From Lysobacteraceae bacterium SCN 69-320 (GTDB lineage: Bacteria; Pseudomonadota; Gammaproteobacteria; Xanthomonadales; Rhodanobacteraceae), in NCBI GenBank assembly GCA_001725155.1, contig MEFP01000019.1, positions 124,001 through 188,000 on the forward strand: 64,000 nt of DNA, written 5' to 3'. Each line of letters begins with the position of its first letter. Position 1 is the stretch's first letter. Shown in pieces: positions 16,829 to 25,209 of the stretch. The notes under the pieces are model-generated. The model did no database searches. It had not been told where the DNA came from and was given only the letters and a program-made list of their open reading frames with translations. A program made the position numbers and the translations under genes.

Positions 16829-17569
16829 ATGGAGACTTCGTCCGTCATTGATCTGGAATCCCAGCGCCGTGCCTGCACCCAATGCTGGCTGCGCACCCTG
16901 TGCCTGCCGGCCGGTGCGACCACGGACGACATGGAGCGCCTGGAACGGCTGGTGAAGAAGCGCCGTACGGTCGGCCGCGGCGAATATCTGTACCGCGCCG
17001 GCAGTGGTTCTGCGCGTCTCTACGTCGCGCGCGACGGCGCGTTCAAGACCGTCGCCGGCGATGCGGACGGCTCGCAGCAGGTCGTCGGCTTCCATCTGCC
17101 CGGCGAACTCGTCGGACTCGATGCGCTCGGCGACGACGCGCACCGCTGCGACGCGATCGCACTGGACGCGGCGCGCGTCTGCGAGGTGCCGCTGGCCGAA
17201 CTGGCCGAAGCCAGCGCCGCGATCAGCGGCCTGCAGCGTCAGCTGCTGCGCGTGATCGGCTACGCGCTCAATCGCGGCCACGACCACCTGGAAATGATGG
17301 GACGGCGCCAGGCCGACGAACGCATCCTGCTGTTCCTGCTCGACCTGTCGCGGCGCTTCGAAGCGCTGGGTCGCGACGGCGAGGAATTCGTGCTGCCGAT
17401 GACGCGCGAGGACATCGCGAGCTATCTCGGCCTGGTCATCGAGACCGTCAGCCGCAGCTTCACGCGGCTGCAGGACGACGGCGTCATCGCCGTGCGCGGC
17501 CGCCGTCTGCGCCTGCTCGCACCCCGGCGCGGCGAGGAAACCCGCGACGCCGCCGCGCGCCGGCACTGA
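16829..17569 (+). CDS. fnr: FNR/Anr-type oxygen-sensing transcription factor
   Basis: A 246-residue Crp/Fnr family regulator. The N-terminal cysteines Cys16, Cys19 and Cys25 (CTQCWLRTLC, the same CxxCx5C spacing as E. coli FNR) plus Cys107 can hold an oxygen-labile [4Fe-4S] cluster. The cyclic-nucleotide-like beta domain is followed by a dimerisation helix (about 130-170) and a winged helix whose recognition helix, LGLVIETVSRSFTRL, has the Glu205, Ser208 and Arg209 that read TTGAT. Two perfect FNR boxes occur in this window, ahead of hemN and of azurin-cco. The gene follows hemN on the same strand after about 160 bases and faces the convergent cco block. Confidence 0.95.
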   Translation: METSSVIDLESQRRACTQCWLRTLCLPAGATTDDMERLERLVKKRRTVGRGEYLYRAGSGSARLYVARDGAFKTVAGDADGSQQVVGFHLPGELVGLDALGDDAHRCDAIALDAARVCEVPLAELAEASAAISGLQRQLLRVIGYALNRGHDHLEMMGRRQADERILLFLLDLSRRFEALGRDGEEFVLPMTREDIASYLGLVIETVSRSFTRLQDDGVIAVRGRRLRLLAPRRGEETRDAAARRH

Positions 17570-17603
17570 GCGGCGGCTTGCGGAAAATGAGCTGCCAGTT
17601 TCA

Positions 17604-17622
17604 ATCGCCGGCGCCCGGCGAT
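17604..17622. terminator. Hairpin between convergent fnr and TauE/SafE-like genes
   Basis: ATCGCCGG and CCGGCGAT form a perfect 8-bp stem around a 3-base loop, 34 bases after the fnr stop. There is no T run on either side, so it is at best a weak or factor-assisted terminator. Confidence 0.4.
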
Positions 17623-17738
17623 GGCGATCCGGCGCGCCTGCCGCCAGCGCGCGCCGCACGCTGAAATTCCATCGCGATTTTCACGTGTCGCCGTGACGCG
17701 GCAACCGGCTGCCGCGACCGGGACACGCGGCAACCGGA

Positions 17739-18464
17739 TCAGCGCACGCTGCAGCCCAGGCCGGCCAGCAGCGCATGCGCGCCGGGCATCTGCAGCAGCC
17801 ACGGCGTGGCCATGGTCATGACGCCGGCCAGCAGCACCAGGGTCGCGCCGGTGCGGCGGAATGCCGGCTGGGCCAGGCGCCGGCCCAGATGCACGCCGCT
17901 CCAGGTCAGCGGCAGCATCAGCAGTTGCGTGCCGAGGCCGAAACTCGCCATCAGCACGGCCGCATTCAACGGATCGGCCTGCAGCCACGCAGCGAGCAGC
18001 AGACTGCTGCTCAGGCCACAGGGCATCCAGCCCCAGAGCAGACCCAGGCCGAGCTGACGCAGCGGCGTGCGCGCCGGCAGCAGCCGGCGCTGCAGCGGCG
18101 CGAGCAGCCGCCAGAGGCCGGTGTCGGCGCGATGCAGCACGGCGAAGCGCTTGCCGACATCGAACAGGCGCAGCGCGATCAGGATCATGAGCACGCCCAG
18201 CAGCAGGCGCAGGGTCAGCGGCAGCCACTCGTTGCGCACGAGGCCCAGCAGGCCGCCGCCGAAGGCGCCGACGGCCGCACCGGCGATGGTATAGCCGAGC
18301 AGGCGGCCGAGATTCAGGCGCAGCGCCGCGGCGAAATTCGTGCGTCCGCCGCCGGCCGCGGCGCCGAGGCCGGTCGCGATGCCGCCGCACATGGCCACGC
18401 AGTGCAGGCTGCCGAGCAATCCGCTGAGCAGCGCCGCGCCGGCGACGAGCAGGTCGATCGGCAT
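17739..18464 (-). CDS. TauE/SafE-type membrane protein closing the cbb3 assembly operon
   Basis: About 241 residues with six to seven hydrophobic segments. The N-terminal GLLGSLHCVAMCGGIATGL, the second GLLWGWMPCGLSSSLLLAAW repeat and the small C-terminal helix ALLAGLGCSVR are typical of the SafE-like proteins found with ccoS/ccoI in many proteobacteria, where a part in copper delivery or oxidase maturation is suspected. Starts at 18464 or 18479 (ATG) both fit; 18464 lies just past the ccoS stop. CcoI, the copper ATPase, is encoded two genes upstream, which supports a metal-related role. No transport activity can be claimed from the sequence. Confidence 0.85.
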   Translation of the reverse strand: MPIDLLVAGAALLSGLLGSLHCVAMCGGIATGLGAAAGGGRTNFAAALRLNLGRLLGYTIAGAAVGAFGGGLLGLVRNEWLPLTLRLLLGVLMILIALRLFDVGKRFAVLHRADTGLWRLLAPLQRRLLPARTPLRQLGLGLLWGWMPCGLSSSLLLAAWLQADPLNAAVLMASFGLGTQLLMLPLTWSGVHLGRRLAQPAFRRTGATLVLLAGVMTMATPWLLQMPGAHALLAGLGCSVR

Positions 18465-18468
18465 CGTC

Positions 18469-18633
18469 TCAACCGGCATCGTCTTCCTGCGCCGGCGCAT
18501 CGTCGAGGAGCACCTCCAGCGCCGGCGTGTCCAGATCGTCGAACTGGCCCGAGCGCACCGCCCAGTAGAACGCGGCGATCGCCGCACCGAGCAGCAACAG
18601 GCTGATCGGAACCAGCAGCAGCAGGATGGTCAT
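18469..18633 (-). CDS. ccoS: Cbb3 oxidase assembly protein CcoS
   Basis: A 54-residue single-helix membrane protein. MTILLLLVPISLLLLGAAIA is the membrane segment, followed by FYWAVRSGQFDDLDTPA, the CcoS signature (W-x-x-x-x-GQFDDLD). CcoS is needed for cofactor insertion into cbb3 oxidase. Its ATG overlaps the ccoI stop by four bases. Confidence 0.95.
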   Translation of the reverse strand: MTILLLLVPISLLLLGAAIAAFYWAVRSGQFDDLDTPALEVLLDDAPAQEDDAG

Positions 18634-21158
18634 GCGGGTTTCCTCACGAGACGCAACGCATTGAGCACGACCAGCAGCGAGGAACAGGCCATGCCCAGCG
18701 CGGCCAGCCACGGCGCTATCCAGCCCAGCGCGGCGAACGGCAGCGCGAGCGCATTGTAGATCACGGCCCAGACCAGGCTCTGGCGCATGACGCGGCGCGT
18801 GCGCCGGGCCAGCGCTATCGCCTCGGCCACGCGCAGCAGCGAATCGCCGGCGAGCACGAAGTCCGCCGCCCGATGCGTCAATGCGGCGCCGCCGGCGAAC
18901 GCGAACGACACGCTCGCGCCGGCCAGCACCGGCGCATCGTTGATGCCGTCGCCGAGCATCGCGACGACGTGGCCCTCGCGCTGCAGCGCCTCGGCGCGCG
19001 CGAGCTTGTCCTCGGGTGTCTGCCGGGCACGCCAGTGCGCGATGTCCAGCGCCTGCGCCGTCGCCGCGACGGCTTCGGGCGCATCGCCGCTGGCGATTTC
19101 CAGCGCGACGCCGAGACGGCGGAATGCGGCGACCGCAGCGGCCGCGTCGGCGCGCAGCGGCTGGTGCACGACGAAGCGCGCGAACGCGCGGGCGCCGTCG
19201 CCGAGCCAGACCGCGCCATCGTCCGCGCGCGCCGCCGCGAACCCGGCACGGCCGAGGCGGTAGTACGTCGTGCCGACGCGGCCTTCCACGCCCTGCCCGG
19301 CGACGATGCGGCGCTCGTCGGCAGTCCCGTCGGCAGCGCCGCACGCAAACGCGGTCGCAAGCGGATGGGTCGGATCGCACTGCAGCGCCGCGGCGATCGT
19401 CAGCGCCGTGTCGCGGGCGAGGCCGTCGAAGGTATCGACCTGCTCCAAGGTGAATGCGGCCGTGGTCAGGGTGCCGGTCTTGTCGAGCACCAGCGTGTCG
19501 ACGGCGGCCAGGGTTTCCAGCGCGTCGGCGCGCAGCACGAGCACGCCGCGGCGCGCGAGCGCATCGGTGGCCGCGGCGAGTGCCGCCGGCAGCGCGAGCG
19601 ACAACGCGCACGGACAGCTGATGACGAGCACGGCCAGGGTGATCTCGAACGCGCGCTGCGGCTGCCATTGCCACCAGGCCGCGAACACGAGCACGGCGGC
19701 GACGAACAGCGCGATCACGAAATGCCGCGCGACGCGGTCGGCCGCGCGCACGAGGCGCGGGCGCTGGGTCTGCGCCTGAGACACTAGACGCACCAGTTCG
19801 GCCAGACGCGTCGCATTGCCGCTGCGCTGCACGCGCAGGCGCAGCGGTGCGCCGCGGCACAGGCTGCCGGCGGCCAGCGTCTCGCCGCGCAGCCGGTGCA
19901 CCGGCAGCGATTCGCCGGTCAGCAGCGACTCGTCGAGCTCTGCCTGCGCATCGAGCAGTTCGCCATCGGCCGGCAGGGCTTCGCCGGCGGCGACCAGCAG
20001 CACGTCGCCGACCTGCACCTGGCCCAGGGCGACGCGTTCGGACGTGCCGTCGGCGCGCTCGCGCCGGGCGAACGCCGGCCGCGCGCGCGCCAGCGCATCG
20101 GCCTGGGCCACGGCGCGGCGCCGCGCCCAGTGTTCCAGCTGGCGCGCGGCCAGGAGCAGGAAGACGAACATCACCGCCGCGTCGAACCAGACCTGGGCGC
20201 CGCCGCGCACGGTGGCGACGACGCTGGCCGCATAAGCGATCAGGATCGACGTGCCGACCAGCACGTCCATGCTCGCCGCGCGCTCGCGCAGGCCGCGGAA
20301 CAGACCGGCGAGGAACGGCCAGCCGGCGATGAACACGACCGGCGTCGATACCAGCAAGGTGATCCAGCGCAGGAAGTCGCGCGTCGCCAGCGGCATCTGC
20401 GCAGACGTGTCCAGATACAGCGCCTCGGCAAACATCATGGCCTGCATCGCGCCGAGGCCGGCCAGGCCCAGGCGCAGCAGGTCGCGGCGCGATTCGCGCC
20501 GGCGCGCCTGCTCGCGCGCGCTGCCGCCGGACAGGCCCGGCGCGAAACCCAGCGCCGCGAGGCGCTGCAGCAGCACGCACAGGTCCACGCGCTGCGGGTC
20601 CCAGCTCAGGCGGATACGACCGGTCACCGCGTTGGCGGCGACATCCAGCACGCCGGATTCGCGCAGCAGCGCCTGGTCGATCAGCCAGGCACAGGCGGCG
20701 CAGCGCAGGCCGTCGGCCAGCACGACGATCGCCAGACCGCCGGCGACGGGCCAGGCCTGTTCGGCGAGCACGTCAGGCTGCATCCATTCGCGGAAATCGC
20801 CGGCGTCGGGATCGACGCGCGCGGCTTCGGACTGGCGCAGGCGGTAGTACTGGCCGAGTCCTGCATCGCGGATCCAGCGCGCCGCGGCGCCGCAGCCGTC
20901 GCAGCAGACGGCGCGCTCGGCGCCGTCGATCTGCACCCTGACCGGCTGCGCCGGCAGCGCCTGGCCGCAGTGGAAGCAAGCGCTGTCGGCGACGGCGGCA
21001 GCGTCTGCGGATGCGCGCGCATCGCGCGCCGGCAGTGGTATTGCGCCGACCTCGGGCGGAGCTTGCGCCGCCGGCGCCTCGCGCGGTGGCGAAAAAAGCT
21101 GGCTCGGCACCGTGGCCATGCGGCGGGCAGTGATGGCGCTGCGGTCTAGTGCTGCCAC
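18630..21158 (-). CDS. ccoI: Copper-translocating P1B-type ATPase for cbb3 oxidase (CcoI/FixI)
   Basis: Up to 842 residues from GTG 21158; ATG 21119 would remove 13 residues and avoid the overlap with fixH. N-terminal cysteine motifs (CFHCGQ and CCDGCG) and a heavy-metal-associated domain with CAACAW precede eight membrane helices. The CPC ion channel motif is in ISCPCALSLALP, the phosphorylation site in DKTGTL, the TGES actuator in LLTGESLPVH, and the hinge in GDGINDAPVL. CcoI exports Cu(I) for delivery to the CuB site of CcoN. The long N-terminus with extra cysteines is typical of FixI/CcoI rather than CopA. It is part of the ccoGHIS set, translationally coupled to ccoS. Confidence 0.96.
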   Translation of the reverse strand: MAALDRSAITARRMATVPSQLFSPPREAPAAQAPPEVGAIPLPARDARASADAAAVADSACFHCGQALPAQPVRVQIDGAERAVCCDGCGAAARWIRDAGLGQYYRLRQSEAARVDPDAGDFREWMQPDVLAEQAWPVAGGLAIVVLADGLRCAACAWLIDQALLRESGVLDVAANAVTGRIRLSWDPQRVDLCVLLQRLAALGFAPGLSGGSAREQARRRESRRDLLRLGLAGLGAMQAMMFAEALYLDTSAQMPLATRDFLRWITLLVSTPVVFIAGWPFLAGLFRGLRERAASMDVLVGTSILIAYAASVVATVRGGAQVWFDAAVMFVFLLLAARQLEHWARRRAVAQADALARARPAFARRERADGTSERVALGQVQVGDVLLVAAGEALPADGELLDAQAELDESLLTGESLPVHRLRGETLAAGSLCRGAPLRLRVQRSGNATRLAELVRLVSQAQTQRPRLVRAADRVARHFVIALFVAAVLVFAAWWQWQPQRAFEITLAVLVISCPCALSLALPAALAAATDALARRGVLVLRADALETLAAVDTLVLDKTGTLTTAAFTLEQVDTFDGLARDTALTIAAALQCDPTHPLATAFACGAADGTADERRIVAGQGVEGRVGTTYYRLGRAGFAAARADDGAVWLGDGARAFARFVVHQPLRADAAAAVAAFRRLGVALEIASGDAPEAVAATAQALDIAHWRARQTPEDKLARAEALQREGHVVAMLGDGINDAPVLAGASVSFAFAGGAALTHRAADFVLAGDSLLRVAEAIALARRTRRVMRQSLVWAVIYNALALPFAALGWIAPWLAALGMACSSLLVVLNALRLVRKPA

Positions 21159-21649
21159 AACGGCGCGAGTTCGGCCTCGCGCACACCGGCCGGCAGACGG
21201 CCGGCCAGACGCCAGGCGTGATCGGCGCTTTCCAGGCGCAAGTTCCAGGCGTGGCCGGCGAGACCGTCCAGACGCGCATGCCAGTTTCCGTCCGCATCGC
21301 GCTGCAAGGTGGTCTGGCGGTCGAATTCCGCGCGCGCCGGATGCAGCAGCTGCAGGCGCAGCGCACTCGCCTCGACGGTGCCGCGCAGTTGCAGGTCGAT
21401 GCCGCCGTCCTGGTCGAACGCGAGCCGCGCCGACAGGCCGCGGCGCAGTGCTTCCTCGTCGGCACGCGTGTCCTCGACCTGGATCTGCGCGGTGCGGCGC
21501 ACGTCGGTGTTCAGCGCGTCGCTGCCGCCGGACTTCACGGCCGCGACGACCACGCCGATGCCGGCGACGACGCCCAGCGCCGGCAGACCGGCGACGAGCC
21601 AGAACAGGGGTTCGCGCCAGGCGCGGCGCGCACGGGAATCGATAGTCAT
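21146..21649 (-). CDS. ccoH: FixH/CcoH-type cbb3 assembly protein
   Basis: A 167-residue protein anchored by one N-terminal helix (LFWLVAGLPALGVVAGIGVVVAAV) with a periplasmic domain of beta character (RLAFDQDGGIDLQLRG, LRLQLLHPARAEFDRQT, WNLRLESADHAWRL). This is the FixH layout, and the gene lies between ccoG and ccoI as in fixGHIS clusters. FixH associates with the early cbb3 assembly intermediate. The start overlaps the ccoG stop by four bases. FixH proteins are poorly conserved, so the call rests on layout and position together. Confidence 0.85.
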   Translation of the reverse strand: MTIDSRARRAWREPLFWLVAGLPALGVVAGIGVVVAAVKSGGSDALNTDVRRTAQIQVEDTRADEEALRRGLSARLAFDQDGGIDLQLRGTVEASALRLQLLHPARAEFDRQTTLQRDADGNWHARLDGLAGHAWNLRLESADHAWRLAGRLPAGVREAELAPLWQH

Positions 21650-23193
21650 GGCGCAGGTCCGAAGAAGGCGCTGCGTACGCGCAGCGGGCCGGGACGGTCG
21701 AGGTCTTCGACCAGGAACTGGAATTCGCGGCGGCCGTGCACGACGCCCGCGTCGGCGGCCACCGTGACGGCGGTGCTGTAGACGCTTTCGGCCGGCACTT
21801 CCACGGTCTCGCTGCTGCGCAGGCGCAGCGGCGTGCCGTCGGCCAGACTGATGCGCAGGCGCCGCGGCGTGTGCTGCTTGTTGACGATCTTCAGGCCGTA
21901 GCCGTTCTCGACGCTGCCGTCGACGGCCGTGCGGTACAGCGCATTGCGGTCGCGCAGCACTTCCACGGTCAGCGGCGCGCGATGCGTGACGCCCCAGACC
22001 CAGGCAGTCGCGATGACCAGCAGCAGCAGGCCGTAGACCCAGACCCGCGGCCGCAGCAGGCGCCAGGGTTTTTCGTCGATCGCGTTCTGCGAGGTGTAGC
22101 GGATCAGGCCGCGCGGATAACCGACCTTGTCCATGACCTGATCGCAGGCGTCGATGCAGGCGCCGCAGGCGATGCACTCGTACTGCAGGCCGTTGCGGAT
22201 GTCGATGCCGACCGGGCAGACCTGCACGCACCAGGTGCAGTCGATGCAGTCGCCGAGTTCGTCGATGCTCGCCGTGATCGGCGCGGCGGCCTCGGTCTGC
22301 TGGTAGGCGCCGGTCGTGCGGCGCACGTCGAGCGCGCGCTGCGCAGCGCTTTCGAAATGCATGGCCTGCGCCATCCAGCGTTCGGCCGAGGCAGCCGACA
22401 GCAGGCCGCGGCCGCGCGCGATCACGTCGGCCAGGCCACGCTTGCGCGGACCGCGCGGTTCGCCGCGCCGCGGCTCGTAGGCGATGATCAGGGTGTCGCG
22501 ATCGAACATCGCGCCCTGGAAGCGCGCATACGGGCACATGTACTTGCACACCTGCTCGCGCAGCACACCGGCATTGCCCCAGGTGGCGAAGCCGTAGAAC
22601 AGGGTCCAGAAGGTTTCCCAGCCGCTCCAGCCGAAGGCCGGCAGCCGCGCGGCGAGATCGCGCACCGGCGTGAAGAAGCCGACGAAGGTGAAGCCGGTCC
22701 ACAGCGCGAACACAAACCACAGCAGGTGCTTGCTGCCCTTGCGCAGCACCTTCTCCCGCGTCCACGGCCCTGCGTCGAGCTTGATCCGGCGCGCACGGTC
22801 GCCTTCGGTCCAGCGCTCTATCCAGAGGAATACTTCGGTCCAGACGGTCTGCGGGCAGGCATAGCCGCACCACAGCCGTCCGGCCACCGCGGTGAAGAAG
22901 AACAGCGCGATGCCGGCCATGATCAGCAGCAGCGCGAGGAACACGAAGTCCTGCGGCCACAGGGTCAGACCGAACACCGAGAACTTGCGCGCCGGCAGGT
23001 CGAACAGCACCGCCTGGCGGCCGTCCCAGGACAGCCACGGAAACACGTAGTACATGCCGAGCAGCACGACCACGGCGATGCGCCGCAGGCGGTCGTAGCG
23101 GCCGTGCACGTCGCGCGGGTAGACCTTGCGCTCGGCCTGGTACAGGCCGACCGGCTCGTCGTCCTTCAGCGCGATCGGTATCGTCTTGCTCAT
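21646..23193 (-). CDS. ccoG: Cbb3 oxidase accessory ferredoxin-like protein CcoG (RdxA/FixG)
   Basis: 515 residues, with about five membrane helices in the N-terminal half (including VVLLGMYYVFPWLSW, FLALLLIMAGIALFFFT and LWFVFALWTGFTFVGFFTP). The polyferredoxin motifs CIDCTWCVQVCPVGIDIRNG and CIACGACIDACDQVM lie around residues 315-355, and a periplasmic Ig-like domain (FixG C-terminal) forms the last 120 residues. CcoG has been shown in other bacteria to reduce Cu(II) for cbb3 assembly. It also has cysteines in the membrane half (WCGYACPQT). The start overlaps the preceding 97-residue gene by four bases. Confidence 0.96.
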   Translation of the reverse strand: MSKTIPIALKDDEPVGLYQAERKVYPRDVHGRYDRLRRIAVVVLLGMYYVFPWLSWDGRQAVLFDLPARKFSVFGLTLWPQDFVFLALLLIMAGIALFFFTAVAGRLWCGYACPQTVWTEVFLWIERWTEGDRARRIKLDAGPWTREKVLRKGSKHLLWFVFALWTGFTFVGFFTPVRDLAARLPAFGWSGWETFWTLFYGFATWGNAGVLREQVCKYMCPYARFQGAMFDRDTLIIAYEPRRGEPRGPRKRGLADVIARGRGLLSAASAERWMAQAMHFESAAQRALDVRRTTGAYQQTEAAAPITASIDELGDCIDCTWCVQVCPVGIDIRNGLQYECIACGACIDACDQVMDKVGYPRGLIRYTSQNAIDEKPWRLLRPRVWVYGLLLLVIATAWVWGVTHRAPLTVEVLRDRNALYRTAVDGSVENGYGLKIVNKQHTPRRLRISLADGTPLRLRSSETVEVPAESVYSTAVTVAADAGVVHGRREFQFLVEDLDRPGPLRVRSAFFGPAP

Positions 23194-23483
23194 GCGCCGT
23201 CACGCCCGCGGTTGAAGCGGCTGGCCGGGCGCAGCAGCAGCCAGGTGAACAGGCTGGACGACGCGGTCGCCGTCCAGAAGGCGAAAAATCCCAGCGTATA
23301 CCCCCATTCCCGGCTGATCGCCCAGTCGGGGAAGGTGAGATCGCGCCATTCCAGCGGATCGACCAGCGCGAAGAACACGATGGTGCAGATCCCGGCCGCG
23401 AAGAAACTCGGCCAGAGGATGGCGCCCCAGCGCTGCACGCGCGGCCGGGGCGGGCAATCCGGAATGGCGCGACCGCCGGTCAT
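23190..23483 (-). CDS. Small two-helix membrane protein inside the cbb3 operon, unknown
   Basis: 97 residues with two hydrophobic helices (WGAILWPSFFAAGICTIVFFAL and LGFFAFWTATASSSLFTWLLL) separated by a short aromatic loop containing DPLEWRDLTFPDW. Four-base overlaps on both sides lock it between ccoP and ccoG, so it is made in step with the oxidase. It is not CcoQ, which is present separately between ccoO and ccoP, and it lacks CcoS or CcoH features. An assembly or subunit role is an inference from position only. Confidence 0.75.
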   Translation of the reverse strand: MTGGRAIPDCPPRPRVQRWGAILWPSFFAAGICTIVFFALVDPLEWRDLTFPDWAISREWGYTLGFFAFWTATASSSLFTWLLLRPASRFNRGRDGA

Positions 23484-24397
23484 TGCGGCGCGGCCTGTGC
23501 CGCCGGCTGCGCATGCGACTGGGCATAGACCCAGGCCGCGACGACGCGCGCGCGGGCCGGTCCGAGCAGTGGTCCGTGCGCCGGCATCTGGCCGTTGCGG
23601 CCGTCGACGATGGTCTGCTTCACCGTCGCCGCATCGCCGCCGTAGAGCCAGTAGCTGTCGGTCAGGTCGGGCGCACCCATCAGGGTATTGCCCTTGCCTT
23701 CCGGGCCGTGGCAGGCGGCGCAGGTCGTCGCGAAGCGCGGTTCGCCGCGGGCGGCGAGCTCCTTGTCGACGTTCTGGCCCGACAACGAGCGCACGTAGGC
23801 GACGGTCTCGTCGACCTCGGCGTCGTTGGCGAACGCCGCGCGCAGCGGCGGCATCATGGCCTGACGGCCGTTGGTCACGCTGTCGAGGATGTCCTGCGGC
23901 AGGCCGCCCCAGTGCCAGATCGTGTCGGTCAGGTTGGGAAAGCCGCGCGCGCCGCGCGCATCGGCGCCGTGGCAGGCCGCGCAGTTGTTGGCGAAGATGG
24001 CCTGGCCCAGACGCAGCACGGTCGGATCCTTGGCCAGTTCCTCGACCGGCTTGTCCGCATACGGCGCGAACGCGGCATTGATGCGCGCCTGGTTCTCGGC
24101 ACGGTCGGCGTCATGCTCGCGGCCCGACGTCCAGCCGCCGGTGCCGCGCCAGCTGCCCAGCCCCGGGTAGTACAGCAGGTAGCCCAGGCTGAACACGATG
24201 GTCAGGTAGAACAGGATGATCCACCAGCGCGGCATCGGCTTGTTGTATTCGGTGATGTCGCCGTCCCAGTAGTGACTGGTCTGCTCCGGCGACGGATCAC
24301 CCGGACGCCGCCGCCCGGTCCACCAGATCAGCCATACGCAGCCCACGATGTTGAGCGCGACCAGCGCGCTCACGTACCACGACCAGCCCCCAGTCAT
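23480..24397 (-). CDS. ccoP: Cbb3-type cytochrome c oxidase subunit III, dihaem cytochrome c
   Basis: 305 residues. Two N-terminal helices (WYVSALVALNIVGCVWLIWW and WWIILFYLTIVFSLGYLLYY) flank the conserved HYWDGDITEYNKPMPRWW segment. Two periplasmic class I cytochrome domains follow, each with a haem site CAACH (ANNCAACHGADARG near residue 140 and ATTCAACHGPEGKG near residue 225) and later methionines as axial ligands. CcoP passes electrons from the bc1 complex or soluble carriers towards CcoO and CcoN. The start overlaps the ccoQ stop (ATGA at 24394-24397). Confidence 0.97.
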   Translation of the reverse strand: MTGGWSWYVSALVALNIVGCVWLIWWTGRRRPGDPSPEQTSHYWDGDITEYNKPMPRWWIILFYLTIVFSLGYLLYYPGLGSWRGTGGWTSGREHDADRAENQARINAAFAPYADKPVEELAKDPTVLRLGQAIFANNCAACHGADARGARGFPNLTDTIWHWGGLPQDILDSVTNGRQAMMPPLRAAFANDAEVDETVAYVRSLSGQNVDKELAARGEPRFATTCAACHGPEGKGNTLMGAPDLTDSYWLYGGDAATVKQTIVDGRNGQMPAHGPLLGPARARVVAAWVYAQSHAQPAAQAAPQ

Positions 24398-24549
24398 TGA
24401 TGCGTCTCCTTGTCCTCGTCCTCGAGCGGCAGGCGCGCGGCAGCCTCGAATTCGTCGCGCCGCTTCTCGCTCCAGACCCAGCGCCAGCCGCCGAGAAACA
24501 GCACCAGCAGCAGCAACGTGCACAGCCCCGATACGGTGCCCGGATTCAT
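24394..24549 (-). CDS. ccoQ: Cbb3-type oxidase small subunit CcoQ
   Basis: A 51-residue single-helix protein ([19 protein letters not shown]) followed by a short charged tail beginning [20 protein letters not shown], the usual CcoQ/FixQ plan. It sits between ccoO and ccoP with four-base overlaps on both sides. CcoQ stabilises the association of CcoP with the core complex. Confidence 0.93.
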   Translation of the reverse strand: MNPGTVSGLCTLLLLVLFLGGWRWVWSEKRRDEFEAAARLPLEDEDKETHQ

Positions 24550-25199
24550 GGCGCACCTCCGGCCTGCGGCGCGGCGCCGGCCGCATCGGCGGTCGGCGCA
24601 TGACGGCCCAGACCCTGCAGATAGGCCACGACCGCATCGAGCTCGGTCTTGCCCTGCACGGCGTCCTTGGCCCCGGCAATGTCGGCGTCGCTGTACGGAT
24701 CGCCGAGCTTGCGCAGGCCCTGCAGATGCGCGGTGAGCTGGTCGGCGTCGATCGCGTTCTGCGCGAGCCAGGAATAGGCCGGCATGTTGGATTCCGGCAC
24801 CACGTCGCGCGGATTGTTCAGATGCGCGCGGTGCCAGTCGTCGGAATAGCGGCCGCCGACGCGGGCCAGATCCGGCCCGGTGCGCTTGCTGCCCCACTGG
24901 AACGGCCGGTCGTAGACCGATTCACCGGCCAGCGAGTAGTGGCCGTAGCGTTCGGTCTCGAAGCGCAAGGTGCGCACCATCTGCGAATGGCAGTTGTAGC
25001 AGCCTTCGCGCACGTAGACGTCGCGGCCGGCCAGTTCCAGCGGCGGATACGGCTTGACGCCGGGCAGCGGCTGGATGGTTTCGGCCTGGTACATCAGCGG
25101 CACGATCTCGGCGAGGCCGCCGAAGCTGATCGCCACGGCGATCAGCACGGCCATGAGGCCTACGCTCTTTTCGACTTTTGCGTGAGCATGTTCGGTCAT
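24546..25199 (-). CDS. ccoO: Cbb3-type cytochrome c oxidase subunit II, monohaem cytochrome c
   Basis: 217 residues with one N-terminal anchor ([22 protein letters not shown]) and a periplasmic cytochrome domain. The family signature [20 protein letters not shown] supplies the haem c site (CYNCH), followed by [20 protein letters not shown]-type residues and the distal Met in ESNMPAY. It relays electrons from CcoP to the haem b of CcoN. The gene starts 10 bases after the ccoN stop and overlaps ccoQ by four bases. Confidence 0.97.
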   Translation of the reverse strand: MTEHAHAKVEKSVGLMAVLIAVAISFGGLAEIVPLMYQAETIQPLPGVKPYPPLELAGRDVYVREGCYNCHSQMVRTLRFETERYGHYSLAGESVYDRPFQWGSKRTGPDLARVGGRYSDDWHRAHLNNPRDVVPESNMPAYSWLAQNAIDADQLTAHLQGLRKLGDPYSDADIAGAKDAVQGKTELDAVVAYLQGLGRHAPTADAAGAAPQAGGAP

Positions 25200-25209
25200 G
25201 ATGCGGGCC

